From positions 136,248,669-136,312,668 of the forward strand of contig NC_061121.1 in NCBI RefSeq assembly GCF_002878395.1: a DNA stretch of 64,000 bases, written 5' to 3'. The translations under genes were made by a program, and so were the position numbers. The notes under the pieces were generated by a model, which saw nothing but the letters and a program-made list of their open reading frames with translations, made no database searches and was not told where the DNA came from. Below, in pieces: positions 1-12,091 of this stretch (positions are counted from its first letter, which is position 1; each line of letters begins with the position of its first letter). This stretch comes from Capsicum annuum. Taxonomy: Eukaryota > Streptophyta > Magnoliopsida > Solanales > Solanaceae.

Positions 1-26
1 GATCTTTTATCATTTGGTATCAAATT
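1..26 (+). mobile_element. Element A: tail of 5' LTR and primer-binding site
   Basis: The first 12 bases end in TATCA and match the reverse-complemented edge of the element B LTR (48583-49211), which also ends in a GATCTTGTATCA-like sequence. Directly after comes tttggtatcaaa, a decayed form of the TGGTATCAGAGC primer site used by retrotransposons primed with initiator Met-tRNA. Element B has almost the same bases in the same place (reverse strand, 48571-48582). The rest of this LTR lies outside the window. The family match to B is seen directly; the tRNA identity is from general knowledge. Confidence 0.75.
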
Positions 27-1126
27 TCAAGGCTTGGTTGTCTTCTTACAAAACCATTCTTGGGAAAATCTTACCAAAGTTAGAGACATTGTGTTGTGTT
101 GGACCTTGACCGACATTTGAAGTATTGTTGTGTTGACTTGGCCAAGAGTTTTCTTACTACATCTAGTAGTTTTTTACTTGTTTAGCTTGTTTTTTTTATT
201 GGATCTTTTCTCACCAACACTAAAAGTGTCTAGATCTAAAGTTGAGCTTATAATATTGACCATTGTTGTGGTGACTTGAAGATGGTCATATATTTACCTT
301 GTTGTTGACAATTGGTGGTGTTGTGTTGTGTTCTTGAAGAAGTTGTTATTGTGTTCTTGAAGGTTGTTTTGGTGTTCCTCTTGTTCTTCATCTATTGTTA
401 CAACTTAAGACAAGAAAAAGTGTAAAATAAATCCAAAAAGTTGAAAGACAAAAGTTGTAAAGTTGTTTGTGAGAAGACTTGCACACATCACTTCCTAGAC
501 TTGACAACCACTTTTCCTTAAATAAAAGGACCTTGTCTTGTGGGACTAGTAAAGTCAAATCTTACCTTTTTGATTTTGAAAATTTTAAAAAGACTATAAG
601 ACTTTTACTTTCTCTCCAAAACCAATTGTCATCTATTCCAAGTTGTGTGGAGATTGGAATTTCAAATTTGTGACTAAAAATTGTGTGGGACCAAGACCAA
701 TTGCATACTGCCATGTCACTATTACTACAATACACGTCACTAATAAGCTCAAATTTGGATTTTTCTAGTTTCTAATTGTTTATTCTTGGTTTCAATTACT
801 TTGTTTTAGAACTAATTAACAAACTAGTACATTTTTACTAGGTTGTCAATTAGTCGTTTGAATCCATTTGTTTGTGTCAACGTTTACTTGGGTGCTTTTA
901 TCTTTTGAACATGTTGTTACTTCTTGGTTATAGTCTGAATATAATTATTTGAGTCTTCAAAAAAGAATCCACTCTAGATAAGAGCCAACTCATACCTTAG
1001 GTATTCACAGGTTACTAGCGAATCTACAACACTTGTGGAACTAAAGTGTGAGGTGATCCAAAGAGTGTGAGTGAGGAGAGGTTTTACACTAACATGTTTG
1101 TTGATTTTGTAGGTAATACCTTGTTA
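27..1126 (+). other. Element A: untranslated leader between primer site and gag
   Basis: About 1.1 kb, rich in GTTGTG and CTTG runs, with no frame resembling a known protein. The corresponding leader of element B (47311-48570) has a similar length. The 64-codon open frame at 479-673 has no recognisable motif, so I do not call it a gene. Confidence 0.5.
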
Positions 1127-2781
1127 ATGGAAGGGACTACATCCTAAAACGTGGATACTAATGCTCTTGACACTATAAGGACCACTTTTGGGGCAATCCG
1201 AACACTTGAAAAGTTGAATACGGAAGTTAGAGCCATGGGAGGGGATTTGATAACAATAAAGGGAGATGTGTCGACTATTAGTGGGAGATTATAACAAGTG
1301 GAGAGTCAAAGGAACTCTCACCCTTATACTCCTCAACTTGTTTCTTTAAGTGGGCATGATACAACTTCCTCAACCACCATCACTCCCAAAACATCTCACT
1401 AAATGCTAAATCCACCCCAAGCAAGCCAAACTACTTCTTTCCCTCCCAACCATGACTCCACTAGACCAATACATTCCCAAACTCCTCAACTCCAACAAGA
1501 GGGACTTGGAGGTCAAGTACCTTCAAAATATCTGAACTTCCCTTTCCAAGCTACATCAAACCAAATACCACCACCTCCACAAATTCCAATTTCTCCAAAC
1601 CAAGTCCCAAATTACGAAAACCTTCCCATCCACTTTGAGGAATATAGTAAAGAGGAGTATGAAGGGTATAGATCCCTTTATGATGCTTACTTGAGGAAAT
1701 AGGAGATGATAGGGGGTTGTGTGGATCCAAGAAGATACCGAGGGTATGGAGAAAAGGGAAACCAACACCAAGAGTGAGACGTGGGAATCAACACCATCAA
1801 GTTGAATATTTAAAGGTGAAAGTGACCGCTAAGTCTATTTAGATTGGTTATAAGCTTGTGACAAAATTTTCCAAGTTAATGATATCTTGGAAGAAAAGAA
1901 GAGTTGTTATGCCATAACTCATTTTGAGGGTTATACTAACACTTGGTGGGAGTATGTCAAGTTATTTCGTAATGAATTAGTTGATGGTCAGCGACCACCT
2001 TAGTTTTGGTTGAGATACTTAATGAGACAATTGTACCTTTCCAAGAGTTATCAGCATGAGTTACTTGCTAGATTGTACAACTTTTGTTAAGGTAACAAAA
2101 GTGTGATGGGATATTATGATGAGTTTCAAAAACTCATGTTAAAGCTTGATCATCACGGGGAATAAATTAGTCATGACAGAATCTGGTTCAAGTATCTGTT
2201 GAACAAAGAGATCTCCACTCATTTGACACTTCACAAGTTTGATATCATTAAAGGTATCTTCCAAGCGGCTCTTGAGATTGAAAGGGAACTTAAAGAGAGG
2301 TTGTTATTCAAGGAAAGGGGACAAACAACCACGAGTTGGCCTAGATGCAAAGAGATGGTTCAATCCACTTTGGTTTGACCAAAAAACAAGGACCAACCCA
2401 CTACTAAAAACCTACCTGAGCCCAAAACAGTCCATAAAATTCCTCCGAGGCAAGAAGTAAACAAGTATCCAAACCCTAAAGGGTTCCAATGTTTCAAAGT
2501 TCCATGTTTGGGGACATAAAGCCAATTAATGTCTAAACCTATGCAATATGATATACCAAAAGAGAGATTGTATTACCTTGCTGAGGAGGTGGGTCTTAAA
2601 AAGGAGGAGAATAAAGCCGAGCCTTAAGATGGAGAGAAAACCAAGAATGGACCACATGATGATGATGATGATGATTATGATGGTGAATATCTTTATCTGT
2701 AAAAAGGGGAGTATGTGGTTCCAAACTTCATAAAACACCTTCTGGGACTTCATTAACCTATTATTCCCAATCAAACACTCT
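1127..2781 (+). pseudogene. gag: Element A: gag pseudogene (Ty3/gypsy)
   Basis: Degenerate capsid gene. The order is: an N-terminal helical segment containing GDVSTISGRL (about 1265-1295), a Pro/Gln-rich linker (1403-1700), a Retrotrans_gag-like capsid block (about 1830-2250) with a TNTWWEYVK-type motif, a broken zinc knuckle near 2490-2530, and an acidic tail with a run of Asp (2656-2684). Each block aligns with the reverse-strand gag of element B, which carries the same GDV..STISGRL and WWEYVKRF motifs. Several in-frame stops (for example directly after the GRL motif) and frameshifts make it non-functional. The knuckle has lost its spacing: CFK is followed by a changed residue and then a stop. 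The sequence breaks off where the LTR of element C begins, so pol is missing. Confidence 0.8.
2656..2684 (+). repeat. GAT microsatellite in gag tail
   Basis: Short (GAT)n run inside the acidic tail of the element A gag pseudogene, encoding a run of Asp in the former reading frame. Element B has no such expansion at the matching site. Confidence 0.7.
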
Positions 2782-4216
2782 TAAATATCACCCAAGCTCT
2801 TGCTTTAAGAAAAGTCTAGGGTTTCTACAAGGCAATCAATTATGGGCTGTAAAGAGTGAATCTCTCTGTCTTCATTGTTGTCTTAGGCATGTTACTCCTC
2901 CCTTGTTGTTAGTTCAATCTAAAGCATGTTTTAACATATTTGTTAAAATGCCAATGAGAATGCTTTTGTCACCTAGTTTAAATATTCTTGAAACCTTTGC
3001 ATTGTATAATATGGTAATGGAACATAAAGTGCTTTGGTTGATTTTAAATAGTTTGGAAAGGCCTTGGTGGCCATAGCTTTGGTTTAACTGGAAATCTTGT
3101 GGGGTACATTGGCTCTAAGTCTTGGCTAAATGACACTGCTTGCAAGCTATAGTCAGTATAACATTACCACTTTTTAATGACTGTATAATTGACTCTTGGA
3201 ATTGGTGGTTTTGTTATGTTCTAAATATTTTAATTGGGCAATAATGGCGAGTTGTGATAGCTAAGCGTAATGGTGAGAGTTTGATGGACGGACACTGGAA
3301 ACTCATGTTTTCTGACATGATGGTTAGTCTTTGTAACCATATACTTATGTTGTACATGGGAATCCCCTATGTTTATACTTGTATTATGTATCATTGAGGG
3401 GGAAGGGTAAACGAGAATCCCCAACCCCTATAATACCTCAGGTTCATGTAGCTACACGCACTAGGGCCTATTTAGGGGGTATCACTAGACATTTATAGCC
3501 CATGGGTGGATTATTACGGTAAGGGTACACAACCCAGGTTAAGGTTTTAAATGATTGCTAAATATGCTTCCCTTTCCCAGCATGGTATATATGTATATAT
3601 GTCTGTGATTGCATATGGTTATTTACTTTGGTTTTAAATAATGACATTATTTTATAATTTTTTTTTTAGTAAATTCTAGCATTCATTCTGCTAACCATCT
3701 TTAGATGTTGTATCCCTACGCAATGAAAGAACCAACCATACGACTCCTCCTTCTTAGTGACTTGGATTCGGGGACTACTTTATGTCAGACTTAAGTGGTG
3801 AGCTTTCATACTCCATAAGAATCTCTTTAATGCTATGGACTTCTTTACATTATTTTTATTTCTTAGACTTTGGTTTTTGTTATGGTCGGATGCATGCCCC
3901 AATCGGATGTACTTTGTTTTCTATTAGAGTCTTTGTGGTATTACTATGGGTAGGGGTGGTATCGGTATTGGTGTCAACCTTGGTATTGGTATTGGGATTA
4001 TGTTTGGCACTGGTTGAGTATTTGATTGAGGTTGTGGGATTATGGTTATGTACTTTAATTTATGTCCTCTAATTATTATTGCTTTATTTAGTTATATGTT
4101 AGGAATACAACCAACACAGGGTTTAGGGTAGTTATGGTTAGGAATTAGGGATGGCCTTCTATCTTAGTTGGACTTGAGTCATATGACATGACTATGCCTT
4201 GGTTTAAGTCATGTCA
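2782..4216 (+). mobile_element. Element C: 5' LTR remnant (front part missing)
   Basis: Similar to 13797-14728 from about CACTCTTAAAT onward, including the shared stretch ctagggtttctacaaggcaa and the later 'tgggtggatta' block. It lacks about 250 bases present in the other copy (near 13945-14160). It ends in gtcatgtca at 4216, directly before a primer site, so it is the 5' LTR. The part upstream of the transcript-leader-like sequence is absent; element A gag abuts it. The 96-codon open frame at 3782-4072 is Val/Leu-rich and lies in the tail of this LTR; I treat it as chance. Confidence 0.7.
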
Positions 4217-4218
4217 AA

Positions 4219-4234
4219 TTGGTATTAGAGTCCT
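4219..4234 (+). other. Element C: primer-binding site
   Basis: ttggtattagagtcct differs at few positions from the TTGGTATCAGAGCC site complementary to initiator Met-tRNA. It sits 2 bases after the LTR end, where reverse transcription of the minus strand would start. Confidence 0.75.
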
Positions 4235-4428
4235 AGGTTCATGGTAAATTAGGAGTTCACAAAGCCATGTCAAGTAGAATTTTTTTTAAGGGTGTGAAGT
4301 GCACCATACTCATAAGATAAAGCAACGAGGAATTTAGGAATATTTCTCTTTCTTGTGTTCTATTCTCAAGATGTAGAGTCTAATCTCCTAAAATCTTCTC
4401 TAATTCTCATTTGTTAACTTTTCAAATC

Positions 4429-5690
4429 ATTCCTCCTAGATGATCTGAAGCTCACAAAAATTTCTCTATCCCAACTGAGGATAATATTGATGGACACATT
4501 CTACTTATGTGGTCTAAACCAGTCTAGGGGTCTAGTTCTTGATTGTCCTAGAGTTCTACTAGTTTTCTCTAGTTCACTGGAAGCTTCTCAGGCTGAAGTT
4601 ACGAATGCTTAGTTTTTCAAGTCCATACACATGATTGCACAGTTAGTAGCTTATAATTCTAAGCATGGTATTTCTGTTACTCAATCTTTTGAGGCCACAA
4701 GGGGTGGCCAATTCGTGAGGTATAACCCTATGACCTTTATTAGTGATAAGGTTTAGGTGGATCCTTAAGATTTTCTTGATGAGATGAAAACGATCTTTGA
4801 TGTTATACATGCCTTGAATGTAGAGGGCATAGAGCTTGCCATATACCAGCTAAAGAATGTGGCATACCACTGTTACGAGGAATGGGATTAGTCAAGGGTT
4901 GATAATGATGAGCCATCTTTTTGGGAGGATTTTTCTAATATATTTTTGAACTAATTCATTCTTCAGGTGTCGAGGGAAGAGAAGGTATAAGAGTTTGTTA
5001 ATTTCTATCAAGGAAAGATGTTAGTCAAGCAATATGCCTTGAAGTTTCACCAGTTATCATGGTATGCTCTGGAGTTGGGTTCTAGCATGAGGGATAGAAT
5101 GACTAAGTTTGCTTCTAATTTCTCCCGAGACTTAATTTTTGAAATTTAGGCATCCTTGTTGAACAAGGACATGGATACTCCAAGTTGGTTGTATATATGC
5201 AGCGGGTAGAAGAAAAAAACAAGCAGGTTGAGATAAGAAAGAGGTAGAGTAAGAAGTTCAAAGTTTTTGAGTAGGGTGATGGCTAATATTAGAGTGGTAG
5301 GGATGGTGGTAAGTGGCCTAAGAAGAAGTGGGGCAATTTTTGGTATTACTTGATGGGTAGTGCTCCCTACCCTAAGTCATCGGGTGAAAGTTATTTCCAT
5401 GGTGGAAATAATTTTAGTGCACTGGGTGCCTACTTTCTGGCTAGTGGGGCCCAGTCAGCTTCATCATATCCTCTTTACAGTTTTTATGGCCATTTCCCTT
5501 AGGGTTTTTGTGATAAGAGAAGGGATAGGTGTTTCATTTGTGGTCAGTCATGACATATGCATACAAACTGTCCTGTTGGTAAGGTTGCCTCTGGGGGAAA
5601 ACGGTTTTGATTGCTACTTCGTTAGCTCTGACACCACAGGGTGCACCATCTGGTTCTAGCATGGGTCAGAACCATCATTATGCTCTCACT
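4429..5690 (+). pseudogene. gag: Element C: gag pseudogene (Tekay/Del-like)
   Basis: Degenerate capsid-nucleocapsid gene. The start is inferred at 4429 by alignment with element F, which has ATG CCT CT.. at 49584; here the codon is ATT, so the start is lost. The capsid block carries the Tekay-type order FVRYNPMTF, then a DFLDEM-like run, then LAIYQLKNVA, EFVNFYQGKM and KQYALKFHQLSWYA (about 4700-5080). A CCHC zinc knuckle lies at 5530-5571 (CFICGQS..HMHTNC) with the invariant Gly codon turned into TGA. Many other stops occur. Nucleocapsid would bind the element RNA; this copy cannot make it. Confidence 0.85.
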
Positions 5691-6200
5691 ATTTGATAGG
5701 AGTATGAGGTATCACCAGATATCATGACTTATTTGTTGAAACTCTTTTCCAGTAATGAGTACAATTCACTTGATCCGGGGTCCACTCTCTCTTATATAAT
5801 CCTATTTGTGATTTTGCATTTTGTCTTTTAGCTTGAGTTTACTTTGGAACCTTTTTTTTTTATACTTTAATGGGTGATTTTGTTATGGCTGGAAGAGTCT
5901 ATAGGGGTTGTGTGGTATCTGTGGGTGGTCGAGAGACTCTGGTGGATATGTTTGAATTAGACATGATTGATTTTAATGCTATACTGAGAATGGATTAGTT
6001 ACACTTGTGCTTACTTCTCTAGACTGTTGAACTCATAAGGTAGTCTTTAAATTCCTAAATGACTTTGTCATTGAATGGGAGGGTAGTTCCCTATCTCCTA
6101 AGGAAAGGTTCATATCATGTCTTAGAGCTCGGAGGTTAATCTGCGAGTGGTTTCTCTATTATCTAGATTGGGTTAAAGATTCTAACTCTGAGGGTTCTTC
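5691..6200 (+). pseudogene. pro: Element C: aspartic protease pseudogene
   Basis: Retropepsin-like segment directly after the zinc knuckle and spacer. The catalytic motif reads DPGS (Asp codon 5772-5774), matching the Asp-Pro-Gly-Ala/Ser form usual in plant chromoviruses in place of Asp-Thr-Gly. The later FELDMIDFNAILRMD block (about 5950-5995) matches the conserved strand of the domain, and in-frame stops follow. The enzyme would have cut the Gag-Pol precursor. Confidence 0.7.
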
Positions 6201-7140
6201 CTTGCATTTCGCCTAGGTGGTGAATTAATTTCCTGAGGTCTTTGTTGATGACCTTCTTGGTGTCCCTCTAGATAGGGAAATTGAGTTTGGGATTGATCTT
6301 ATTTTGGACACCAGTCCAATCTCTATTCTTCCATATAGAATGGCTCTAGCTGAGTTAAAAAAGCTAACGGAGCAACACTAGGATCTTTTAGATAAGGGTT
6401 TCATCCATCCTAGTGTATCCCCATGGGGTGCACCTAAATTATTCATGCATAAGAAGGATAGTTCCTTTTGAATGTGTATTGATTACCGATAGGTTAATAA
6501 TGTCACAGTAGAGAATAAGTATCCTCTTCTAAGGATGGATGATTTGTTTGATCAATTACAGGGTGCTAAGTTTTTCTCCATGATTGATCTTCAATATAGG
6601 TATCATAAGCTAATGATTAGGGATGTGGATATCCTTAAGACTGATTTCTATAGTTGGTATGGTCATTTTGAATTTTTTGTTATATCTTTTGGGTTGACCA
6701 ATGCCCTAGCGGCATTCATGGATTTGATGAATAGGGTATTCCATCAGTTTTTTGATTTGTTCGTCATTATGTTCATAGATGATATTTTGGTGTTTTCTAA
6801 GAGCGAGTTGGATCATGTTGATCACCTTTGCATTTTGTTGTAGACTTTGAAGGACCCGTAGTTGTTTGCTAAATTTTTGAAATGTGAATTTTGGTTGAAC
6901 ACTGTCACTTTTTTGGGGCATATCATTTCTAGTAAAGTGATTATGGTGGATCCGTAGAAAGTCATATTGGTTAAGAAGTGGCCTAGAGCCACGACTACAA
7001 CTGACACTCAGAGCTTCTTGGATTTAGCTAGTTACAATAGGAGGTTTATGAAGAGTTTTTCTTCCATAGTTGTCCCATTTATTAAGTTTACTCAGAAGAA
7101 GGTAAAATTTTTGTGTTCTAATTCTTGTGAGGATATTTTC
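6201..7140 (+). pseudogene. pol: Element C: reverse transcriptase pseudogene
   Basis: Best-kept coding block of element C. It begins with the VV..FPEVF linker (about 6215), then the PIS..PYRMA motif, SVSPWGAP, the CIDYR motif, [16 protein letters not shown] (first catalytic Asp region, about 6545-6590) and [18 protein letters not shown]. The catalytic box FIDD is at 6772-6783, a Tekay-style variant of YxDD with both Asp kept. The frame 6535-6843 is open for 102 codons. Stops occur at several points, including TAG after 6843 and TGA in the KDSSF..MCIDYR stretch. It would copy the element RNA into DNA inside virus-like particles. Confidence 0.88.
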
Positions 7141-7635
7141 TAGAAGATAATGGAAAAACTAATTTCAGCTCCAGTCATGACTTTGCTTAAAGGCACAGAT
7201 GGTTTTGTGGTCTACTGTGATGTGTCCTATGTGGGGATTGGGTGCATTTTGATGCAGCAAGATAAGGTGATAGCTTATGTCTCTAAGCAATCAAAGGTGC
7301 ATAAGAGAATTTATCTATCTTGTTATGTGGAATTACTAATTGTGGTGTTCGCATTGAAAATCTGGCATCACTATTTGTATGGAGTGCATGTAAATAAATT
7401 TTTGGACCATAAGATCCTGCAATATGTGTTAACTTAGAAAGCACTTAACCTCCGACAATGTAGATGGCTTGAGTGGCTCAAGGATTATGACATGAGTCCT
7501 TACTATTATCCAGGTAAAGCTATTATGGTTGTCGATGCTCTTACAAGGCTATCCATGGAGAGTCTAGCTCATGTGGGTAAGGAAAACTGGGAGTTGGTGA
7601 AGGATATTCACGATTTAGCCAACCTTTGAGTTTAT
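7141..7635 (+). pseudogene. pol: Element C: RNase H pseudogene
   Basis: Follows RT in frame. The motif YCDVSYVGIGCILMQQ (about 7213-7260) matches the first catalytic Asp of the domain, where the family usually has DAS. Next come KVIAYVSKQ, the YLSCYVELLIVVFALK block (catalytic Glu) and HKILQYVLT (Asp expected, Lys-Ile seen). The VDALTR motif that closes the domain is at about 7530. The frame 7150-7437 is open and ends at TAG. It would degrade the RNA strand of the RNA-DNA hybrid. Confidence 0.82.
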
Positions 7636-8435
7636 ATCTTGGACGTTGAAGATGGTGGTGTGGTTGTACAAGAGTTGGCACAGTTGCCTATAGGTGCCGA
7701 AATCATGGAGAAACAAGTGTTAGATATTTTCTTCATGAGATCAAGGGTGATGTAGGTGCTCAAATGGTGATGGCCTTCGAGATCACTGATGATGGTACCT
7801 TCGGTACCAAAGGGGGTTATGTGTTCCTGATGTAGATAGATTGTGAGAGAGGATCTTGGCTGAGGCACATGAGTCACGCTATGTTGTTTATCGTAGTTTG
7901 ATGAAAATGAACTATAACCAAAAAGAAATGTATTAGTGGAACAATATGAAGAGGGATATGGGAAATTTTGTAGCCAATTGCATGGTAAGCCAGCAAGTAA
8001 AAGTATAGCACATGAGGCTCGTGTGATTGTATCAGGAAATTAAGTTGTCTATATGTAAGTAGGACATCATCAATATGGATTTCATTACAAATGTTCCTCA
8101 GTCTCAAAATAAGTTTGAATTAGGTTGGGTCATTGTGGATAGGATGACAAAGTCTGCTCACTTCTTACCGGTGAGGACTAATTTCTTGACTGAGGATTAC
8201 GCGAGGTTGTATCACCATGAGATTGTGAAGTTGCATAGGGTACCTGTTTCTATCATCTCGTATCATCATACGTAATTTTTATCTCACTTTTGACTATAGT
8301 TTCAAAATTATTTAGGGAACAATATGAGTCTTAGTACTATTTTTCACCTGCAGTCAGATGGGCCAGAAGAAAGGACTATTCAGATGTTAGAGGATATGTT
8401 CCGTGCTTGCATGATTTAATATAGTGGTAGTTGGG
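7636..8435 (+). pseudogene. pol: Element C: integrase, N-terminal and core part (split by E)
   Basis: The zinc-binding N-terminal region (7640-8040) is shifted between frames. The catalytic core restarts with MDFITNVPQSQ (8075) and IVDRMTKSAHFLPVRTNF (about 8126-8180, first catalytic Asp). The second catalytic region reads HRVPVSIISYHHT, where the family has an SDRG motif, so the second Asp is lost. A QSDGPEERTIQMLEDMFRAC block (about 8350-8410) holds the final Glu region. The reading stops at GSW, 8435, where the solo LTR E is inserted. The remainder is at 12092-12812. Confidence 0.83.
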
Positions 8436-8850
8436 TGTAACACCCTACATTTTGGACTAGAATGGAAATTCGTCATTCATATACGTAGATGTTCCCAAAT
8501 CCTCGAATCCTATGTAAATTTAGTGTGTTAATCAATTACGTAGTGTGGGAATCTATTTTAGAATGAATTGAGATCATAGAGGTCCCCTAACTCAACAACA
8601 AGTTGAAAGCTTTCCTATTATTCAAGTTTTAGTGAGTGTTAAAAGTTGGGTCAAATTCAATTCACCATATATCCTTGTATATATCCAATTAGAGGGCCTA
8701 CTATATATCAAATGAAATCTCTTTGAATCATCTTTCCAATAATACCAATTATTCCCAAATCTGATATCAGAGCAAGGAGTTATGCCCATTTTACTCCAGC
8801 ATGTCAGGCTGGGAAACTGAGTGTGACACTCGTAATAAGCTGTCACAAGC

Positions 8851-9055
8851 GTGACGACCTGTCACCAATGTCGTCAGCCCTAGGCAGATTTTCACCCTCA
8901 GTGGCAACATTTTGTGATAAGTCATCATGCCTGTGATGGCTTATCACCAATGTCGTCAACCTTAGGCAGAAAATCATAAATTCAATCCTTTTATGACGAC
9001 ATTTCGTGATGACTTATCACCAGTTTGACGGCTTGTCACGGATGTCGTTAGCTAT
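8851..9055 (+). repeat. Tandem palindrome-bearing repeats in LTR E (U3)
   Basis: A 38-base unit at 8851-8888 recurs at 8933-8970 with about 6 differences, and a partial third version starts near 9011. Each unit carries a GTGAYGRC...GTCACCAATG inverted motif and a GTCGTCA motif. They lie 70-270 bases upstream of a TATA box, in the expected enhancer position of U3. Confidence 0.75.
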
Positions 9056-9123
9056 CTTTTTCTAGCAATTTAAGGATGTTTTTGCAAGGGTATTTTGGTC
9101 TTTTTCCATCTTTTGGAGGTCTC

Positions 9124-9131
9124 TATAAATA
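9124..9131 (+). promoter_or_regulatory. TATA box of LTR E
   Basis: tataaata followed about 25-30 bases later by a leader of the 'accctaatttcatc' type common at plant LTR transcript starts. It is preceded by the repeat block described above. The position marks the U3/R border by inference. Confidence 0.6.
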
Positions 9132-12091
9132 TGAGAAACCCCATCCAAACCCTAATTTCATCATTTACTCTTCCAATTCCCTTAAGAGAAAATATCTAGG
9201 GTTTCATTCAAGAACCCCGATCTTCCAAAAATCATCTATAAATTCTTCAAGATTTCTTCAAGAATCAAGTTCATCATAGTGTGGGCTTCAAGAATTATTT
9301 ATTACAAGTGTGGATAGGGTCTCAAGCATTATAATTTAGCCAATTTCAAAGATTAAGTTTTATAGATATTGATTATTGGTTCCCTTTCATCTAAGAAGCT
9401 CAAGTACCCTTTTCTAAAATTCAAGGATTTTTTGTTTATGAGTTGTTAATAATTTATGTGAGTTGAAATTGATGTTCCAGCTATTGTTGAGTTTTGATTC
9501 ATATTTGTCTACAAATTTCTGAGCTTTGACCCTAGTATGTGGAATTCATGTGATGTTTGAGATAGACCCTCTTGAAGTTGTTTTCTATGTAATGTGTTCA
9601 TGACATTTGGGTGTAGAAATAGTTGAATAAGTGAAGCATGTACCCCATAGGTTTTATAAAGAGCTTAGGTGAAGCATAAGGGCCATTATAGTATTTTTAA
9701 TAGGAAACCCCAAATTAATAGCTAGTCCATGCATGCCAAGTGTTTGATAAAATACCTTAGCAAATAAATTGTGCCATAATAGTATGGAAATTCCCAAATA
9801 AGTGTGAACCCGTGCATGTCTAGTGTTCTGTTGAAGGACCTTAGTGAACAAGTGGAGATGTGATAGTAGTAAATTCCCCAATTATGTGCTCTTTATATAT
9901 GCTAAGTTTTTAATACATGCCAAGTGGTTAGCAAGTAAGTTATGACATGATTGTATGAAGTCTCCCAAAGCCATGGAATATCCAAACATATGTCAACACT
10001 GATATAGGTATTAAATAGTTGAGGTAAAACCTTGTTGAATAGAGTACGATCTAGTATCATATTTCCCCTATGTTATTATTTGATTATAATTTCGAGATGC
10101 TGAAAGTGACCCCTTGGCGACTGTGATGATGAATAGACATTTGTGATCCTTAAATGCTTGAGGTGATGTCTTAATGATTGTGGGAATTAACATATGACAT
10201 AATTCCTGATTACTTGAAGAGATGATTGTGAAGATGCTTTAATGATTGTAATGATGAACGAATGTTTGTGATGATGAATGAATTATTGTGGTGATGACTA
10301 GTCAAGGATGATTACTCTTTACTTTTATGCTATCGACTTCTGGTGGTATTTATACCCAATAATAGAGTTGTTGTTTAGAGCCCGTGTCAGTTTCTCGATA
10401 ATTCCAGTCGAGCCATGATTCTCAGAACTCGGTGAACTATAGAACTTTGTATTCTCAGACAAGTGCAGAACTTAAGAAAGCTCAGTAATCTCAGTTATCT
10501 CTGTAATCTTTGTATCGCTAGTAATCTAGCCTCAGTCCTTTAATCAGCTCAAATCTAATAGTATTCAAGTGATTCAATTCTAATCTCATAAGCGATTCGA
10601 GTAATCTATTTAAGCTCTGTATCATTAGTCAGATACCATAATTCAATACCTTTTTCGTCAGATACAGAACTAAGTAATCTCAGCATAACTCAGTCAAATC
10701 TTTTGAGAAACATAATCAGTATCAGATACAGTTCAGTTGTAGTCAATTAAAAATTCAGTCAAAGTCTTTTAGTTGGTAGTAAAAATAAGCACCGAGCGAG
10801 GAAAGATATTGTGGCTCTTTCCATCAGTGAGAGAGGCTGGAGTCGTTAGTAGCAATCGCTGAACTCTAGAACTGCATAGCCAGCGCAGGATACAGGAGTC
10901 ACCATCAGTAAAGGTTGTCACCTTCATAGAGAGAGCATTTGACTATTATGTTGCCTTAGGTTGACTTCCTGGTAAGGGTCATCCGTCAGAAAGGATTGAC
11001 CAGAGAGAGGTCTTTACCCATGGCACGGTATTGACACCCTTCTAACTGGGGTTAAAGGTTGGACCCCACCTGTGGTAAGTTGGGGCATGTCGGTTAAGTA
11101 ACTACTTCTCACAGTTTCAGATTCAGTCTCAGTTTTAGTAAAAATCTCCAAAAATTAAGACTGTCAGATACAGTCATCTATTTTTATAAAGAACTCAGAT
11201 AGTTCCATTGATTTATGGACCATCCCATCAGATAGGCTTGGTCTCATATATAGTTATTTGAAATCATATTCATAGATATGCCGCCAGATAGGCTTGATCA
11301 TAGTATTAGATTTCTAGTGAGTATTTTTGTTGTCATATTCAGATATAATCATACTTCTTATCATTGATAATCGCTTTCGAAATATTCTGTTAGAAAAGTT
11401 AATCTCTAATCCTGTCAGTCAAAAGCAGTAAGCTCAGAATTCATTCCTCGAGGTAAGTACATCCAGACTCTCAGTTATAAGTATCAGATGAGTCAGTGAT
11501 TCAGTATCTCAGTATCAGTAGTGAGTTCAGTCTACAGTAAAGTGGTATCCAAGTTCAGTATCTAGAGTTGCGATGATTGTGGTTATGGTCTGTGGATTCA
11601 TGTATGTGTTCTCGTGCAATATTTCTATGATTATTCAATTTAGATATTGTGTATGCATGAGTCCTTGTATTAGTCTACCTCATCTACATACTCGATATAT
11701 TCCTTTGCTGACGTATTTGTGCTATGGTGTTTTATTTGACAACATAGGTTCAGAGGCACAAGATCCAGAGTATCCTCAGCAGTTTAGTCCCAGTCAGCAG
11801 CAGTAGCAGTGAGTCCTTTTCTTTTAGGAAGAATCTCAGTTTACTTTTATTGCTTCAGACATTATTTATTTTCAGTTGAGACAGTTTAGAGGCTTTTCAT
11901 ATGGATGTATTAGTATTCAGTTTTTTGTATTATAAGTATTCATAGATGTGTTGAACCTTATGTATAGTTTCCTTATTTATTTTAGATATCATGCAGTATA
12001 CAAGTACAGTTATCAATAAAGAGTTAGCTTATGGTCCTTCAGGGTCACACGCATCGTGTGATGTCTTGGGATGGAATCTCAAAGCATTACA

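Larger units (their letters stand above)
8436..12091 (+). mobile_element. Solo LTR E inserted in element C integrase
   Basis: 3656 bases starting TGTAACACCC and ending CATTACA, flanked by ttggg (8431-8435) and ttagg (12092-12096), a 4/5 target duplication. Removing it joins the integrase codons for GSW to the EHIHLVEFSYNN block. It has no coding region and no second LTR copy that I can see, so it is a solo LTR. Its middle part (about 10380-11110) resembles the reverse complement of the 5' LTR of element D (35120-35780): shared GTGTCAGTTT, the AAGCCATGAT-like segment, and the block around 'aactggggttaaaggtt'. E and D therefore belong to related families. A promoter-like segment with repeats and TATA lies at 8851-9131. 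Confidence 0.85.

Noticed and set aside
3782..4072. 96-codon Val/Leu-rich plus-strand frame resembling a membrane protein
   Set aside because: It is in the T- and G-rich tail of the element C 5' LTR; the composition alone explains a hydrophobic reading.
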